Source of the DNA: Telmatactis stephensoni | Taxonomy: Eukaryota; Cnidaria; Anthozoa; Actiniaria; Isophelliidae | Reading direction: 5' to 3' | DNA length: 64,000 nt | NCBI GenBank assembly: GCA_029948255.1 | Contig: JALIZF010001327.1 | Span: 163,501 to 227,500, forward strand | Part shown: piece after piece, positions 53,113-63,860 of the stretch | Layout: each line of letters starts with the position of its first letter | How positions within the stretch are numbered: the stretch's first letter is position 1 | Position numbers and translations under genes: made by a program | Notes under the pieces: generated by a model | What the model was told of the DNA's origin: nothing | The model's database searches: none | Seen by the model: only the letters and a program-made list of their open reading frames with translations

Positions 53113-55263
53113 ATGGAGTCTTTCTTTGCAAATCTTAGAGATGAGTTACAATGTTCCTTGTGTAACGATACACTTATTGAACCCAAGATCCTGCCATGTT
53201 TTCATACATTTTGTAAGCTTTGAATCAAAAGACACGCCGAGCTCATCGAGGAAGTCAACGTCTTCAAGTGTCCTGAATGTAAAACAGAAACTTCTTTACC
53301 AGAACTAAGCAGCGTGGAAGATCTTAAACCAAGTCTGCTTCACTCAAGGATGGTAAAAGTCTTAGAGTTTGTGCAAAGCGAAAAGGTTTGTTTGGTTTCT
53401 GGGAGTCATTCACCAGCATCTTGGCATTGCTTTGACTGTGATCGCTCGTTGTGTGACGAATGTGAGAAGGGACATGCCATGTTTACTAAAGATCACAAAG
53501 TTGTATCTCTTGTAAAGATAAAAGAAGAAGATATCAAAATGATTCTTAGCAGAGAAACTAACTGTGCAAATCACGGTGATAAAACAGTTGAATTATTCTG
53601 TAAAGACTGTGGGCAAGTTATCTGTTGGACTGAAAGATAAACACGATGAACATTCAACCATCAATTTGGCAAAGTATACAATGACATATAAAGCAGAGCT
53701 TTCTGATCAACTCGAGCAGTTAAAAGCACGGGAACAAGAAATGACGAACCAGATTCAAATTATAGAAGATGAGACCAAAGAACTAAAGGTAGATTGCGAA
53801 AATGAAAAACTGACACAGAAAAAGCCAAAGAAAAAGTCAAGAAATTCACTAAAAAGGTAGTGAAATATTTTATCGACCAAGAACAACAGTTACTGAAAGA
53901 AATTCAAAGAAGCGAATCGAAGGCTGACAGGAATTTGCGTCTAATACGTCACACCCCAGCTGCCCAAGAGTACATTCAAAACATGATGGAAAATGGAATA
54001 GCAAGTGATTTGGTTGAAAGCTGTAAAGAATTCACCTACTGTCAATTCAAGACAGACACAGCAGGGATAGTCTTCTGCCCTGCCTTGGACGAGGACATCA
54101 AGAAATTGAAATTGGGAGAGGTAAGACTGAGTGAGAAGTCAAGCCCAATTTTCAGCCAAATTCAACTTGACTCTAATCTGAAGGCACTAAAGAAAACAAA
54201 ACTGTCCATTGTAACTAAAACCGCGACAGAAAATGTCAATTACGATGACTGTGATGTGGTGGACATACAAATCAGTCCTGAAGATGATGTAAAAGTTGAA
54301 AAGAGAACCGAGAAGACTGATGGTAAAATAGAAGTGGAATTTACCCCTCTTGTACCTGGTCAACTGACAGCAGAGGTCAAACTGAATGGGAAGCCTGTGT
54401 TAAACAGTCCACTAGTGCGGAATGTCAGGCGACAGGTTATGAAAGAACTACAAGAATCAAGGTTAAAAACCGCACTGAATACTGGATCCCATTATTTCAG
54501 AGGTATTGCAGTCAACAGAAGTAACACTAGGATTGCTGTTGCAGATTTTGATGTGCACTCACGTGTTAGAGTATTCAACATGGATGGAGAGTTGTTGTTA
54601 GTGTATGGTGGTAAAAGCACTGAACCAGGACGTCTGTCTATTCCTCATGGACTAGCATTTTGTAATGATACAGATTTAGTCATAGTTGACTATGGCAATC
54701 ATAGAATATGTGTAGTAAACACTGTAACAGGAACACTGGTCAAAACCTTTGGTTGTCATGGTAACGGCAATGGAGAGTTTTCTGAACCAGGTGGAGTACA
54801 CGTTGATGACGAGTGTAATATCATTGTGAGTGATACTGGTAATGGTCGTATTCAAGTCTTTACTAAGGACGGTGACTATCAATATCAATTTACTCTGCCA
54901 AATCAGGACAATTTTAAACCACACAGTACAGTTACACACAATGGACTGTTTTACGTGAGTGATTTCAGTAATGGAGTGATTCATGTGATTCAGATGAAAG
55001 ATGGTTCACCAACTCGACTATCTACCATTGGAGAGAAAGGTAAGGGTGTTGGTCAGTTACAGGAGCCCTATGGTCTTGCTATTGATAATGACAGCAATCT
55101 ACTTGTGTGTGACTATGGATCTAAAGTGATTAAGAAGTTCACATTGGATGGTCGTTTTGTAGGGCAGACGCGTACACTAGGTGGGTGTCCACACTACATA
55201 GAAATTCTAAATAGTGGTCATTGTATTTACTCTTTAACTAGAGGGCTAGCAATTGTTAAATGA
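53113..55263 (+). pseudogene. TRIM-NHL locus 5, broken N-terminal half, intact filamin/NHL half
   Basis: The start MESFFANL is present, but codon 37 is TGA (53221-53223), replacing a zinc-binding RING cysteine. The B-box region then runs open from about 53227 until a frameshift near 53632 (ICW followed by a stop two codons later). A second frame change occurs near 53815-53825, after which 53860-55263 is open to the end: coiled-coil remainder, filamin domain and full NHL set. The first half is clearly more diverged from locus 4 than the second, with the switch near 53815. That suggests gene conversion or unequal exchange. An NHL-only protein from the GTG or a downstream Met is possible but unproven. 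Confidence 0.88.
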
Positions 55264-55900
55264 TTTTTACTTACTGTATTGCTTATTGACAATATGATAA
55301 CCTGACGTTAGTATGTGCAACGTTCTGGCTACTGGTAGAAAACTGCAGCTGTTCGCTTTGTAATATATGACATGCCGTCTTCTTTAGTGTACAGAAGTTT
55401 GATATATGCATGTTGGAGAATTCCCATCTTGACAGATGAGCTTCAGTTCATTCTAGTTTTAGATACAACGTTAACAATACAACAATATATCTTTATTTGG
55501 CACGTTATACTAAGAGTACATCAGTGTAATCGAGTATCGTAAAGGGTTGTAGTTAAAAAAGGATTGCGAAAACTACCATTCGAGTCTAACACTCATTACA
55601 TATAGCAGCCTCAGAAATAGTTTTCAAAATAAAGAAATAACCGTTATAAAGGTTTTAAAAGATCTTTAAGTGTTTACTTATTGCTGCCGCAGCGGAGCGA
55701 GCCTGAGCGAGCGGAGCAAGGCAGCGATCCTATTTCAGTAGCTAGCTAAAATCGAGATTTGGATACGACCACAATGCTTAGCGAGTGTCGCAAAAAACAA
55801 TAGATTTCTTTGTTCTTGCTATCCCACAATGCGTTGTTTTCAATGTATTGTAGGTAATACTCGTGATTGCTACTGTTATGACATTAGTGATCAGTGTGCA
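55264..55900. other. 3' flank of TRIM locus 5
   Basis: Mostly unique sequence. A hairpin-prone GC-rich stretch lies at about 55682-55730 (GCTGCCGCAGCGGAGCGAGC, closing with GGCAGC). From 55865 the sequence matches the flank of locus 4 up to the SINE insertion at 55901. Confidence 0.55.
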
Positions 55901-56186
55901 AAGGATGGCTCAGTTGGTTAGTGCGCGGCCTTCGGTGCGAGAGGTCCCGAGTTTGATTCCCAGTCATCGCACACTTCTTTCCAATCTGTGTAGCTTTAAT
56001 TAGCTTTAAACACCCTTAAAACGGAGCACTGTGATGGAGAGAGGGGAGTAAAATAAGCGCACCGTCGACCTCAGGTTTGTCAGTTGAATTACTGTCTCCC
56101 CGATTAGTAGGGCACCTGTGCCCGGCTATAAGATTTAGAGACGTTAATAAAGTTATTATTATTATTATTATTGTTATTATTATTAC
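55901..56186 (+). mobile_element. tRNA-derived SINE
   Basis: The head contains an A box (TGGCTCAGTTGG, 55906-55917) and a B box (GAGTTTGATTCC, about 55949-55960) at normal tRNA spacing. An unrelated body follows, then an ATT-repeat tail (56152-56186). The acceptor stem does not pair, so it is not a functional tRNA gene. The locus 4 flank at about 51970 is the empty site: GTGTGCAGCTTT there is split here by 511 bp, between GTGTGCA (55900) and CTGTGCAGCTTT (56413). Confidence 0.88.
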
Positions 56187-56187
56187 T

Positions 56188-56370
56188 AGAGAGATTAAGA
56201 ATCGCGTGACCTACGAATTTCGCGCCTGACGTTGCGCGTTTGGTACTCAAACGAAAGAGTAACTTTTCACGTTTACGACAAACGCAAAATGAGACGAGAA
56301 AAAAGCAGGTCACGTGGTTTTCTCTGCCGTTTCCCTTTTCCAGTATGCGTGATGCTAATCTCTCTACTGT
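56188..56370. mobile_element. MITE with TAGAGAGATTA ends, next to the SINE tail
   Basis: TAGAGAGATTAAGAATCGCG on the left against TAATCTCTCTA on the right, imperfectly extended by GCGTGA/TCACG words. It lies within the 511-bp insertion that separates the two halves of the duplicated TRIM flank, so it came with or after the SINE. Confidence 0.7.
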
Positions 56371-57081
56371 TACGAGTTATCGACGTTAAACATGGTTGTT
56401 TTACTTTACTTTACTGTGCAGCTTTTGGCTTATATAAAACTGCTCGTTTTGTAATAAGACATACAAATGGCATCTAGACTAGTGGATTGGACTTTTTTTA
56501 CGTAAATTCACGTACGTATGTACCTACATACGTACGGATTAAGCTGATACCTATATTTCCTTACAATAGTGGGTTATGAGTATTAATTGTAGGATGACAT
56601 GTCTAATGAACCGTTTGCACGACGGCAGGTGTTACGTAAATTCACGTACGTACGTACGGACTAAAGTAACCCCTGTATTTATGGCAGTAGGTTGTTAGTA
56701 TTGTAGGGTCTATTACTGTAATTAGTTTACTGGACCATTGACATTAAACATATGTATTTATATGAAGGGACTGTTAGTATTGAGAGTAGTTTCACTTAAC
56801 CCACGTGAAATAGATTTCAGGGTAATGCACATTAGCCAGTAGATTGTAATATTTTATTGTTTTCTTTTTGTGTCTATATTTGACTATTGCACATTTAAAG
56901 TAATATCACTCTAGGATGACGTGTATTACTGTACTGATAATAGTTCTATTCTGGTATATGACGTCAGATGATACGCAAATTTATGTGCGGATTGAATATT
57001 TATCAATGAGTTAGTATAATTGTAAGATGATTCTTATTTCTTTCTTTCTTTCTTTCTTTCTTTATTATTTTTTAATTTCAA
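56371..57081. other. Duplicated TRIM 3' flank with repeated TACGTAAATTCACGTACGTA
   Basis: After the insertion the locus 4-like flank resumes at 56413. The block TACGTAAATTCACGTACGTA with a following CGGATTAAGC or CGGACTAAAG occurs at about 56495 and again at about 56633, so together with 52273 there are three copies. A TTTC microsatellite lies at 57036-57066. Confidence 0.65.
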
Positions 57082-57532
57082 AGGCCCTATCAGTTATATG
57101 GAGAGCAGTTGTCTCGGGTACCCGGGACAGCCTCTTTCCCGAGACAATTTTACAAAGGGTTTATATGGAGTTTCGTAAAACCTGGTCTCGAGGACACAGT
57201 AAACTCAACGGCATTTTTCGCTGGACAATTAGCGTACACGCGCATATCATGTTTGAGCTGTCTCGCCCCGGCCCGGAAACGCGATCGAGTTTTGTGTTTA
57301 TGTGAGAAAAAGTTGTCCCGCCTCCAAGGGTCACCCTACCAGACGAGATAAGTTATCTCGCCCCCGAAGTGTCTCGCCCAACGAAGACGAGTTAAATTCT
57401 TCATGTACGTAAACGCTAGGTTGAATTTTTCAGAGAAATTTGTGAAGCATTTAGCTTGTCCTAGCAGGGAAACTCGTGGTGGAGGGCTGTCTGGCTTGTC
57501 CTGAGACAACCTTTCGCCATGTAACGGGCCTA
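57082..57532. mobile_element. 451-bp AGGCCC-type MITE with TGTCTCG repeats
   Basis: AGGCCCTATCAGTTATATGG on the left is imperfectly complementary to CGCCATGTAACGGGCCT on the right, and GTTGTCTCGGG to CCTGAGACAAC. Inside, TGTCTCG or its complement occurs at least seven times. The head resembles those of 30825, 45901 and 46571. Confidence 0.65.
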
Positions 57533-58031
57533 ACTCGTGGATTGCAAATCTGCGAGTTCTTGATTAAGGTTGGACGTCGATGTCACTCTCTCGTTCACTC
57601 ACTAACTCTCTTATCGTTGTAAACTTTTCAGCTCTAATAGTAAATGTACAGTCAAAACCTATATGGTCGCTGTATCCTATTGAGAGAAGTTTGAAATTCT
57701 GGTTTACTGTGACTCATCAGAAATTCAAGACGCATTGGACTTGAACAAACGTTTGGGCATAGATTCTTAGAATCGCGTACAATTGCAATAAAACTTTGGG
57801 AAGTTATATTCCTGTTATACAATTATAAATTGTTGTAAGCAATTTTGTCGAAAGGGAAAATTTTCTGAGTAATCTCGACCCAACTATTTCATAGTCGTCC
57901 GCTGCATAGATCAAAATTTTGTTGAAAAAAGTAGCTAGATAAAACGCGGAAATCAAACGACAATGAACCAATCTTAAGCCTGAACGAGTTTGACCCAAAT
58001 CTATGGATCATTTATAAAATATTTGAGATAC
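57533..58031. other. Intergenic, nothing recognised
   Basis: AT-rich, no gene or clear repeat. Confidence 0.4.
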
Positions 58032-58313
58032 AACGCGCGCGCTGATTGGCTGGCTACGTACCATGTTTATATCAGAGGACAGAGACATGGCTCGCTCAAA
58101 AAACGTCGAAAATATTGTATAAAAGCAATATAAAACGATTGCTTATGTCTCTGTACTGTGATATAAACACGATGGAAGATGTAGAGCAAGAGAAAAGCAA
58201 GAGAAACACTCGGCTACGCCTGGTGTTCCTAAGCTTGCTTTTCTCTTGCTCTACATCTTCCATCGTGTTTATATCACAGTACAGAGACATGCGCGCGCGT
58301 TTTATATTGCTTA
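58032..58313. mobile_element. Foldback element C (CCAAT head, TATA, palindrome)
   Basis: Head GCGCGCGCTGATTGG (58035-58049) is followed by GTTTATATCAGAGGACAGAG, an echo of the outer arm. TATAAAAGC and TATAAAAC follow (58118-58136). Near-perfect arms (about 58124-58206 and 58226-58313) surround CACTCGGCTACGCCTGGTG (58207-58225). Two open frames on opposite strands here encode nearly the same peptide, purely because the DNA is a palindrome. Confidence 0.9.
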
Positions 58314-60119
58314 AAGAAATTTTACGAACACGCGATTAGCCACCAAATGTGTGCCCTGAGAATTCCCGGAAGTTGTATATAGTGAACCTTTTTGACATAT
58401 CGTGTACCGTGTACTTTCACATCACTAACGTACACAGACCTCAAAGTCAATGGAAAAGTGATTTAATGTGTGCTAGCTTGCTATCCGTCACTGACCAGAT
58501 CTAGACAAACCGATGAGGGTATCAGCAATTTTAGTCAATGTTTATAAAGCGCTAAAATCAAATTTGGAAAGTTTAGTTTCGGCCGACGGAACTTGAAAAA
58601 AATTCCGGCGATGCTGCATTTTAAAACCCTTTAAACAATAAATTGAAGCCTTGATAAAAAGGTGCTCCAAAGAATCATAGAGTCACTAGAGAAATAATTT
58701 TTATAAAGTATGCTATCCTACAGAAGACATCGAAGCCAAAATGCAAGCGCCAGGAGGAGCACTAATCAGCACTTGTACATGTGGAGGACAAAAGAAACCC
58801 TGATCACTGCTCCCCCTGTCGAAGTCGTGAATTACTGTAATACACAGTTATATTTGCATTCAAAATAAAAGCGCTGTTAGACCACCCGTGACATGCGCAA
58901 GCTGAAAATTGTTATATATTTTCTACTTCAGCGAGAACTGAATTCGTGCGCTTTTTTATTGCTTTTCACATTTAGTACAAAAATTCATTAAAAGCTCAAA
59001 AGAGTTACACATTGTTCGTAATAAATGGATAGATTTGTATGGATTTTGTCATCTTGTGCCGAGATTAGGTGCGTGTCCCGTTATCCGTAATAGAGAGAGT
59101 GTCTGTAATCAGTACAAGTATTTTTAACAAAGAATGTTTGGAGAGTTTGACGGGACCCAAGGATCTATTGGCAATATGGAGGTATTATAGAGGTGTCCTT
59201 ATTATAAAGGACAGTTCCACGATATTCCAAAATGTAGATTCTGGTACACGACGACAGAGCTCAGTTTTAATTCATTTATCGGAAAGATGATATTTAACAG
59301 TGCAGGATCATCATGCGAAGTGGAAAACGCGCCCACAAACCATACATACACTGGATAGTTTGGCTGGATAGCTAGTTTGGATAGCGTCTTTGAATAGCCG
59401 TAACGTAACGGAATTCTAGATCTGTAATAATGAATATGTGGCATATTTCTGAATTTATTAGAACATCTAGGCTAGGATGGAACACAGATTACAGTTGAGT
59501 ATTAAGGCATCCACAAAGATAATAATTATGGCGAATATCTCCAGCCAAACAATCTATACATATGGTTCGTGGTCCAGACTCGAACCCAGTTCTCCGTTTG
59601 TTATGCAAACTGTGCAAACGAATAACGCTTACGCTTTCAGCTTATTTTCCGGTCTCGATATATTTTTTTAACAAAACATGAATACAGTGTGTACCTGACT
59701 GAATAATAAAAGCTTCTCTTTATCTCGTATCTTGATCACCTTACCTATGTAGTGAAACATACAACGGGAAAGTTTAGATGGTGTATCAAGCGGTGCCCTG
59801 CAGTACATATACCAATAAACTTATTACCTACTTTAAAACTAGTGCAGGCCATTTGTAAGTTTATACGGTCCAGGCGGGCGTATCTCTACAATATGACACA
59901 TAAATGATTTCTCTGGATGTGTGTGCTATGTAGTCGACGAGTTTTCAAAATCTAGCTTTCCATGCAGCGGGCAGATAAGCGGCGCGACAAAAGCGTGACA
60001 AAAGTGATGAAAGGGCGAAAAAAATAAAAGTTTGTACCACTTATGACTAAAGCTGATCTTACACAAGATGATTACTTTTTGCGCAACGTTGTTTGTTAAA
60101 AATCGGTCTGTAAAATGGT
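58314..60119. other. Intergenic, nothing recognised
   Basis: About 1.8 kb of AT-rich sequence with no recognised gene, RNA or repeat. Confidence 0.4.
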
Positions 60120-60124
60120 ACACA

Positions 60125-60262
60125 TGTTTCGTGAAGTCATATTATAAGAATTAAGATGAGGCGTGCTTTCTCGTGTGTAGTCTTTACTCAATACACACTG
60201 AAACTTAATACACACTTATGCTAATATACGTGACTATATGATTGACGGGACATATCGTAACA
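60125..60262 (-). repeat. 3' LTR of the rearranged Gypsy element
   Basis: 138 bp, TG...CA, with target duplication ACACA outside and polypurine tract AAAAGAAGAAGGA (read on -) inside. Its start on the minus strand is TGTTACGATATGTCCCGT. Confidence 0.85.
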
Positions 60263-60429
60263 TCCTTCTTCTTTTGGAAAGCTACGTAACAATAATTTCA
60301 ATCTATTGTCAATAAATCAAATGTCTCAACAAATGTTCCGATTTTAAATAATCAAGTTCAATCAAATGTGATGTCATAAACAGAAACAAATAAAGTTTGG
60401 GGTATAAGTTCCTTGTTGTGAATATTCAC

Positions 60430-62520
60430 TTATGTAGTGACGTAATCCGCTAGATATACCGGGGGTCTTCTTGCTCGTTGAGGTCTTGGTACAGGTTGTA
60501 CAGGTGCTGGCGTTAGTGCAGGCTCAGCGGCTGCTTGTGGAACTGTTTGATCTTGAGGGACGTGTGTGGCTGCAGTAATGAGTGATGGTTGTTCCTCTGG
60601 AATGGGCATGTCCGCCTGAGTGGGTGGTTCAGCGGTCTTCTTCAGGTCGACGCGGTTTCTGCGGTAGGTGTCGCCGTCATCGGTCTTTAATGTGTACGAT
60701 CTCTCGTCAAGCCGTTGGTTGATAATGGCTTTTTTCCACGTCTTGTCTCCTTGTCTGAAGGGTTTCATCCTTACAACATCGCCTTGCTTGAGGGGAGGTA
60801 GATCACGCGCATGCTGATTGTAATACTTCTGCTGTCTTCGTTGACGTCCTATAAGACCTTTAATGTCTTGATGTGTTGTAGATTCAGTCTGCTGGAGGAG
60901 GGATCCTGCCGTCGGTAGAAGGGTGCGTGTCCGTCTCTTCATTAAGCGCTGGACCGGACTACTATCCAGACCTTCAGTCGGCGTATTTCTGTAATCAAGT
61001 ATAGCCAGGTACGGGTCCGCTTTGGAATCAATTGCCTTTCTGATCAGTTTCTTGGCCGTTTTAACCGCTGATTCGACCTTTCCATTGGCATTACTGTGTC
61101 GAGGGCTGGTAATGAAGTGCTCAAAGTCCCACTGTTTTGCAAACTTGTGGAATTCTGATGATGCGAACTGCGGTCCACCATCAGAGACCAATCCGTCCGG
61201 GCTGCCGTAGCGCGCAAAGTGGTACTTCAGCTTGAGGATGACTGCTGCTGATGTCGATGTGGTTAGACGATCAACCTCCCAGAAGTTGCTGAAGTAATCA
61301 ACCGTTATTAGGTATTCTTTCTTGTCCACTTCAAAGATGTCAACTCCAATCTTCTCCCATGGACGATCCGTGATCTCGTGTGACATAAGGGTTTCTTTGG
61401 TGTTGTTTGTCTCGTATTTCCTACATGTTTCACATGCGGCGATCATTTGCTTTACTTCGGCAGACATACCAGGCCAGAATATCGTCTCTCGTGCTCGTCG
61501 TAGGCATGATCCTGAACCCAGATGTGATGCATGTAGTTTTCGTTTCATGTCTCCTCGTAGACTGGAAGGAATTACGATGCGTTGCCCGCGGAATATAATA
61601 CCGTCTTGCACTGTCAGCTCATCTCTGTAGCTGTGGTATGGTGTGATCTGTGCTGGGACTTTGTCGCGCTCTTCAGGCCAACCATTGAGAATCACGTTCT
61701 TTAGTTCCCGCAGCGTCTCATCGTTGTTCGTCGCTTGCCGTATTTCCTGTAGTCGTGACTGAGATACTGGTAGAAATGACGTGATGTTTATATGCTCAAA
61801 GCTGTCTGCGTCAGGGTGCTCAGTGCTAGATAAGTAGGCTCTTGATAATGTGTCTGCAATGTGAAGGTCTTTACCGCGTTCATAGCGTACTTCGTAGTCA
61901 TATTTTTGAAGCCTAAGCATCATGCCTTGCAATCTTTTAGGCGCACTAGCGAGAGGTTTCTTTAGGATGGATTCCAGTGGTTTATGGTCGCTGTGGATCT
62001 TGACATGACGACCATAGGTATACTGATTGAATTTCTCAAGAGAAAAAACGATCGCCAACATCTCTTTCTCGATTTGGGCGTAGCGTTGTTCGGTTTCTGT
62101 GAGTGCTCTGCTGGCATAGGCGACGGGTTTGCCACTTTGGAGAAGCGCTGCTCCAAGGCCTTTTTGGCTTGCGTCACACTGAATTAGTAACTCGGCCTTG
62201 GGGTCGTAATAGCGTAGAATTGGAGCTGTGGTGACTAGCTGTTTAATCTTTGTGAAGGCTTCTTCCTGTTCATCTTTCCAGTTAAATTCAGCATCGTTTC
62301 GCGTCAGTCGTCGTATGGGTTCCATGTGATCAGCAAGCTGCGGAAGAAACTTGGCTAGGTAGTTAACAAAGCCATTTAGTCGTTGTACTCCCTCCACATC
62401 ATCAGGACGTGGCATATCTTTGACTGCCCTGGCTTTCTCTGGGTCGATTTTGATGCCGTCTTTGCTGAAAATATGACAGCGAAAGCGACTATGAACACCT
62501 TTGCGGGATCGCCATGACAC
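60430..62520 (-). pseudogene. Gypsy Pol, C-terminal half (RT end, RNase H, integrase)
   Basis: Open for 696 codons. It begins at the very end of the RT domain (FRCHIFSKDGIKIDPEKA), then has the RT thumb, RNase H (IQCDASQKGLGAAL, about residues 110-230) and the integrase zinc domain (HASHLGSG ... CETCRKY). The integrase core has Asp in GVDIFEVD, Asp in VSDGGPQF and Glu in NGKVESA, and a basic C-terminal tail follows. The first dozen codons are probably junction sequence rather than original RT. With no RT core on this strand it is not autonomous. Confidence 0.9.
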
Positions 62521-63662
62521 CGGAAACCAACAAGGTCAACGTAGTACGCAACAAAGAGCCGACGAAAGAAATTTATTCTGAAATGTTAGTACAAGGTCAA
62601 CCCGTACGGTTCCAAATTGATTGTGGAGCGTCGATTAACATAATCAACGAACGTTACGCAACCGGAAGTCCAATCTCACCATCAAACAAGACGCTACGGA
62701 TGTGGAATGGAACGGAGTTGAGACCGGCCGGAATAACACGTCTTAAAATCATCAATCCAGAAACACGACAAAAATATTCCATAGAGTTTGTGGTAGTACC
62801 CAACGAATTCACACCCCTGATAGGAGCCCGCACAGCTCAACAAATGAAGTTAATTACAGTCCATGCGGAGAACTTCAGATCAGTATCGCCTCCAGAAAAG
62901 AAATGTGCTCCGAGCGTTAGCAAGATTGACAGTCCCGAGGAACTCGTACAAACGTACTCAGACGTATTCTCGAAAAAGTTAGGAACACTTCCCGGTAAAG
63001 TACATCTACAAGTAGATGAGAAAGCGCAACCGTCCATCACTCCAGCACGGCGAGTCCCGACAGCACTCAAGGACAAGTTCAAAGACGAACTGAAACGACT
63101 AGAAAGCCTAGAGGTTGTAGCCAAAGTCGATGACCCCACAGAATGGGTCAGTAGCGTTGTCATAGCAACGAAGAAGTCCGGCGATCTAAGAGTTTGCATA
63201 GATCCACGACCCCTAAATCAAGCTCTAAAACGAGAAAACTACCAGATACCTGTATTGGATGATTTGATGCCAGAGCTCGCTAGAGCGAAACTTTTCTCAA
63301 CAGTTGATCTAACTGCAGGATACTGGCACTGTGTCCTCGACGACGAGTCCAGTTTGTTGACCACGTTTGATACACCCTTTGGAAGATACCGATGGAAACG
63401 CCTTCCATTCGGACTGTCAGCGTCTAGTGAAATATTCCAAAAGCGGGTCACGCAAGCGCTCGACAACCTAGATGGCATTATCAACATCACTGACGATATC
63501 CTGATTTACGGAGTAGGAGATAACGACGACGAAGCACGTGACGACCACGACAGAAAGCTAGAAGCATTGCTACAACGATGTCGACAGCGCGACATAGCAC
63601 TCAACAAGAACAAGTTGAAGCTACGAGTTACAGAAGTACCATTCACGGGACATATCGTAACA
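62514..63662 (+). pseudogene. Gypsy Pol, N-terminal half (protease and RT), inverted
   Basis: Opens with an aspartic protease whose active site reads DCGAS instead of the usual DTGA/DSGA, then a linker and RT with STVDLTAGYWH and an ITDD catalytic box in place of Tyr-x-Asp-Asp. The RT ends at EVPFTGHI, the point where the minus-strand half resumes, so the two were once contiguous. Codons after about 63655 run into LTR sequence and flank and are not RT. It overlaps the minus-strand frame by a few bases at 62514-62520. Confidence 0.88.
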
Positions 63663-63667
63663 ACACA

Positions 63668-63860
63668 GCTACGAGATTTAGCCCAATTGTTATGGCAACC
63701 GAAACACGCAATCGCGGGATACCTTTTAGCGCTAATCCAGGCTTTGTGCAACCGAGGCCTGGGGACAAAGCTTCCTACACTTCCGCCTTTGTAATTTATC
63801 GGAACTGGAACTCACTGAATTCGTCTTCATAAATTGCTTTCCAATTCAAGTAAGCTAATA
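63668..63860 (+). promoter_or_regulatory. Upstream region of TRIM locus 6
   Basis: From 63723 it matches the block before locus 5 (52978-53112). The rearranged Gypsy element inserted about 55 bp upstream of this duplicated segment. No classical core promoter motif is obvious. Confidence 0.55.

Larger units (their letters stand above)
60125..63662 (-). mobile_element. Rearranged Ty3/Gypsy element with inverted protease-RT block
   Basis: ACACA flanks both ends (60120-60124 and 63663-63667). The left LTR is 60125-60262 (138 bp, TG...CA), directly preceded on the minus strand by a purine tract (60263-60275). On the right only the first 18 bases of the other LTR survive (63645-63662, identical to 60245-60262). 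Between, RNase H and integrase lie on minus (60430 to about 62500) but protease and RT lie on plus (62514 to about 63655). So the 5' half is inverted in place, and gag, the primer site and most of the 5' LTR are missing. Confidence 0.88.

Noticed and set aside
55901..55975. Functional tRNA gene
   Set aside because: A and B boxes are present, but the acceptor stem does not pair and the sequence continues into a SINE body with an ATT tail.
58046..58339. Two opposite-strand frames with almost identical peptides in element C
   Set aside because: A palindrome yields the same translation on both strands; no coding evidence.
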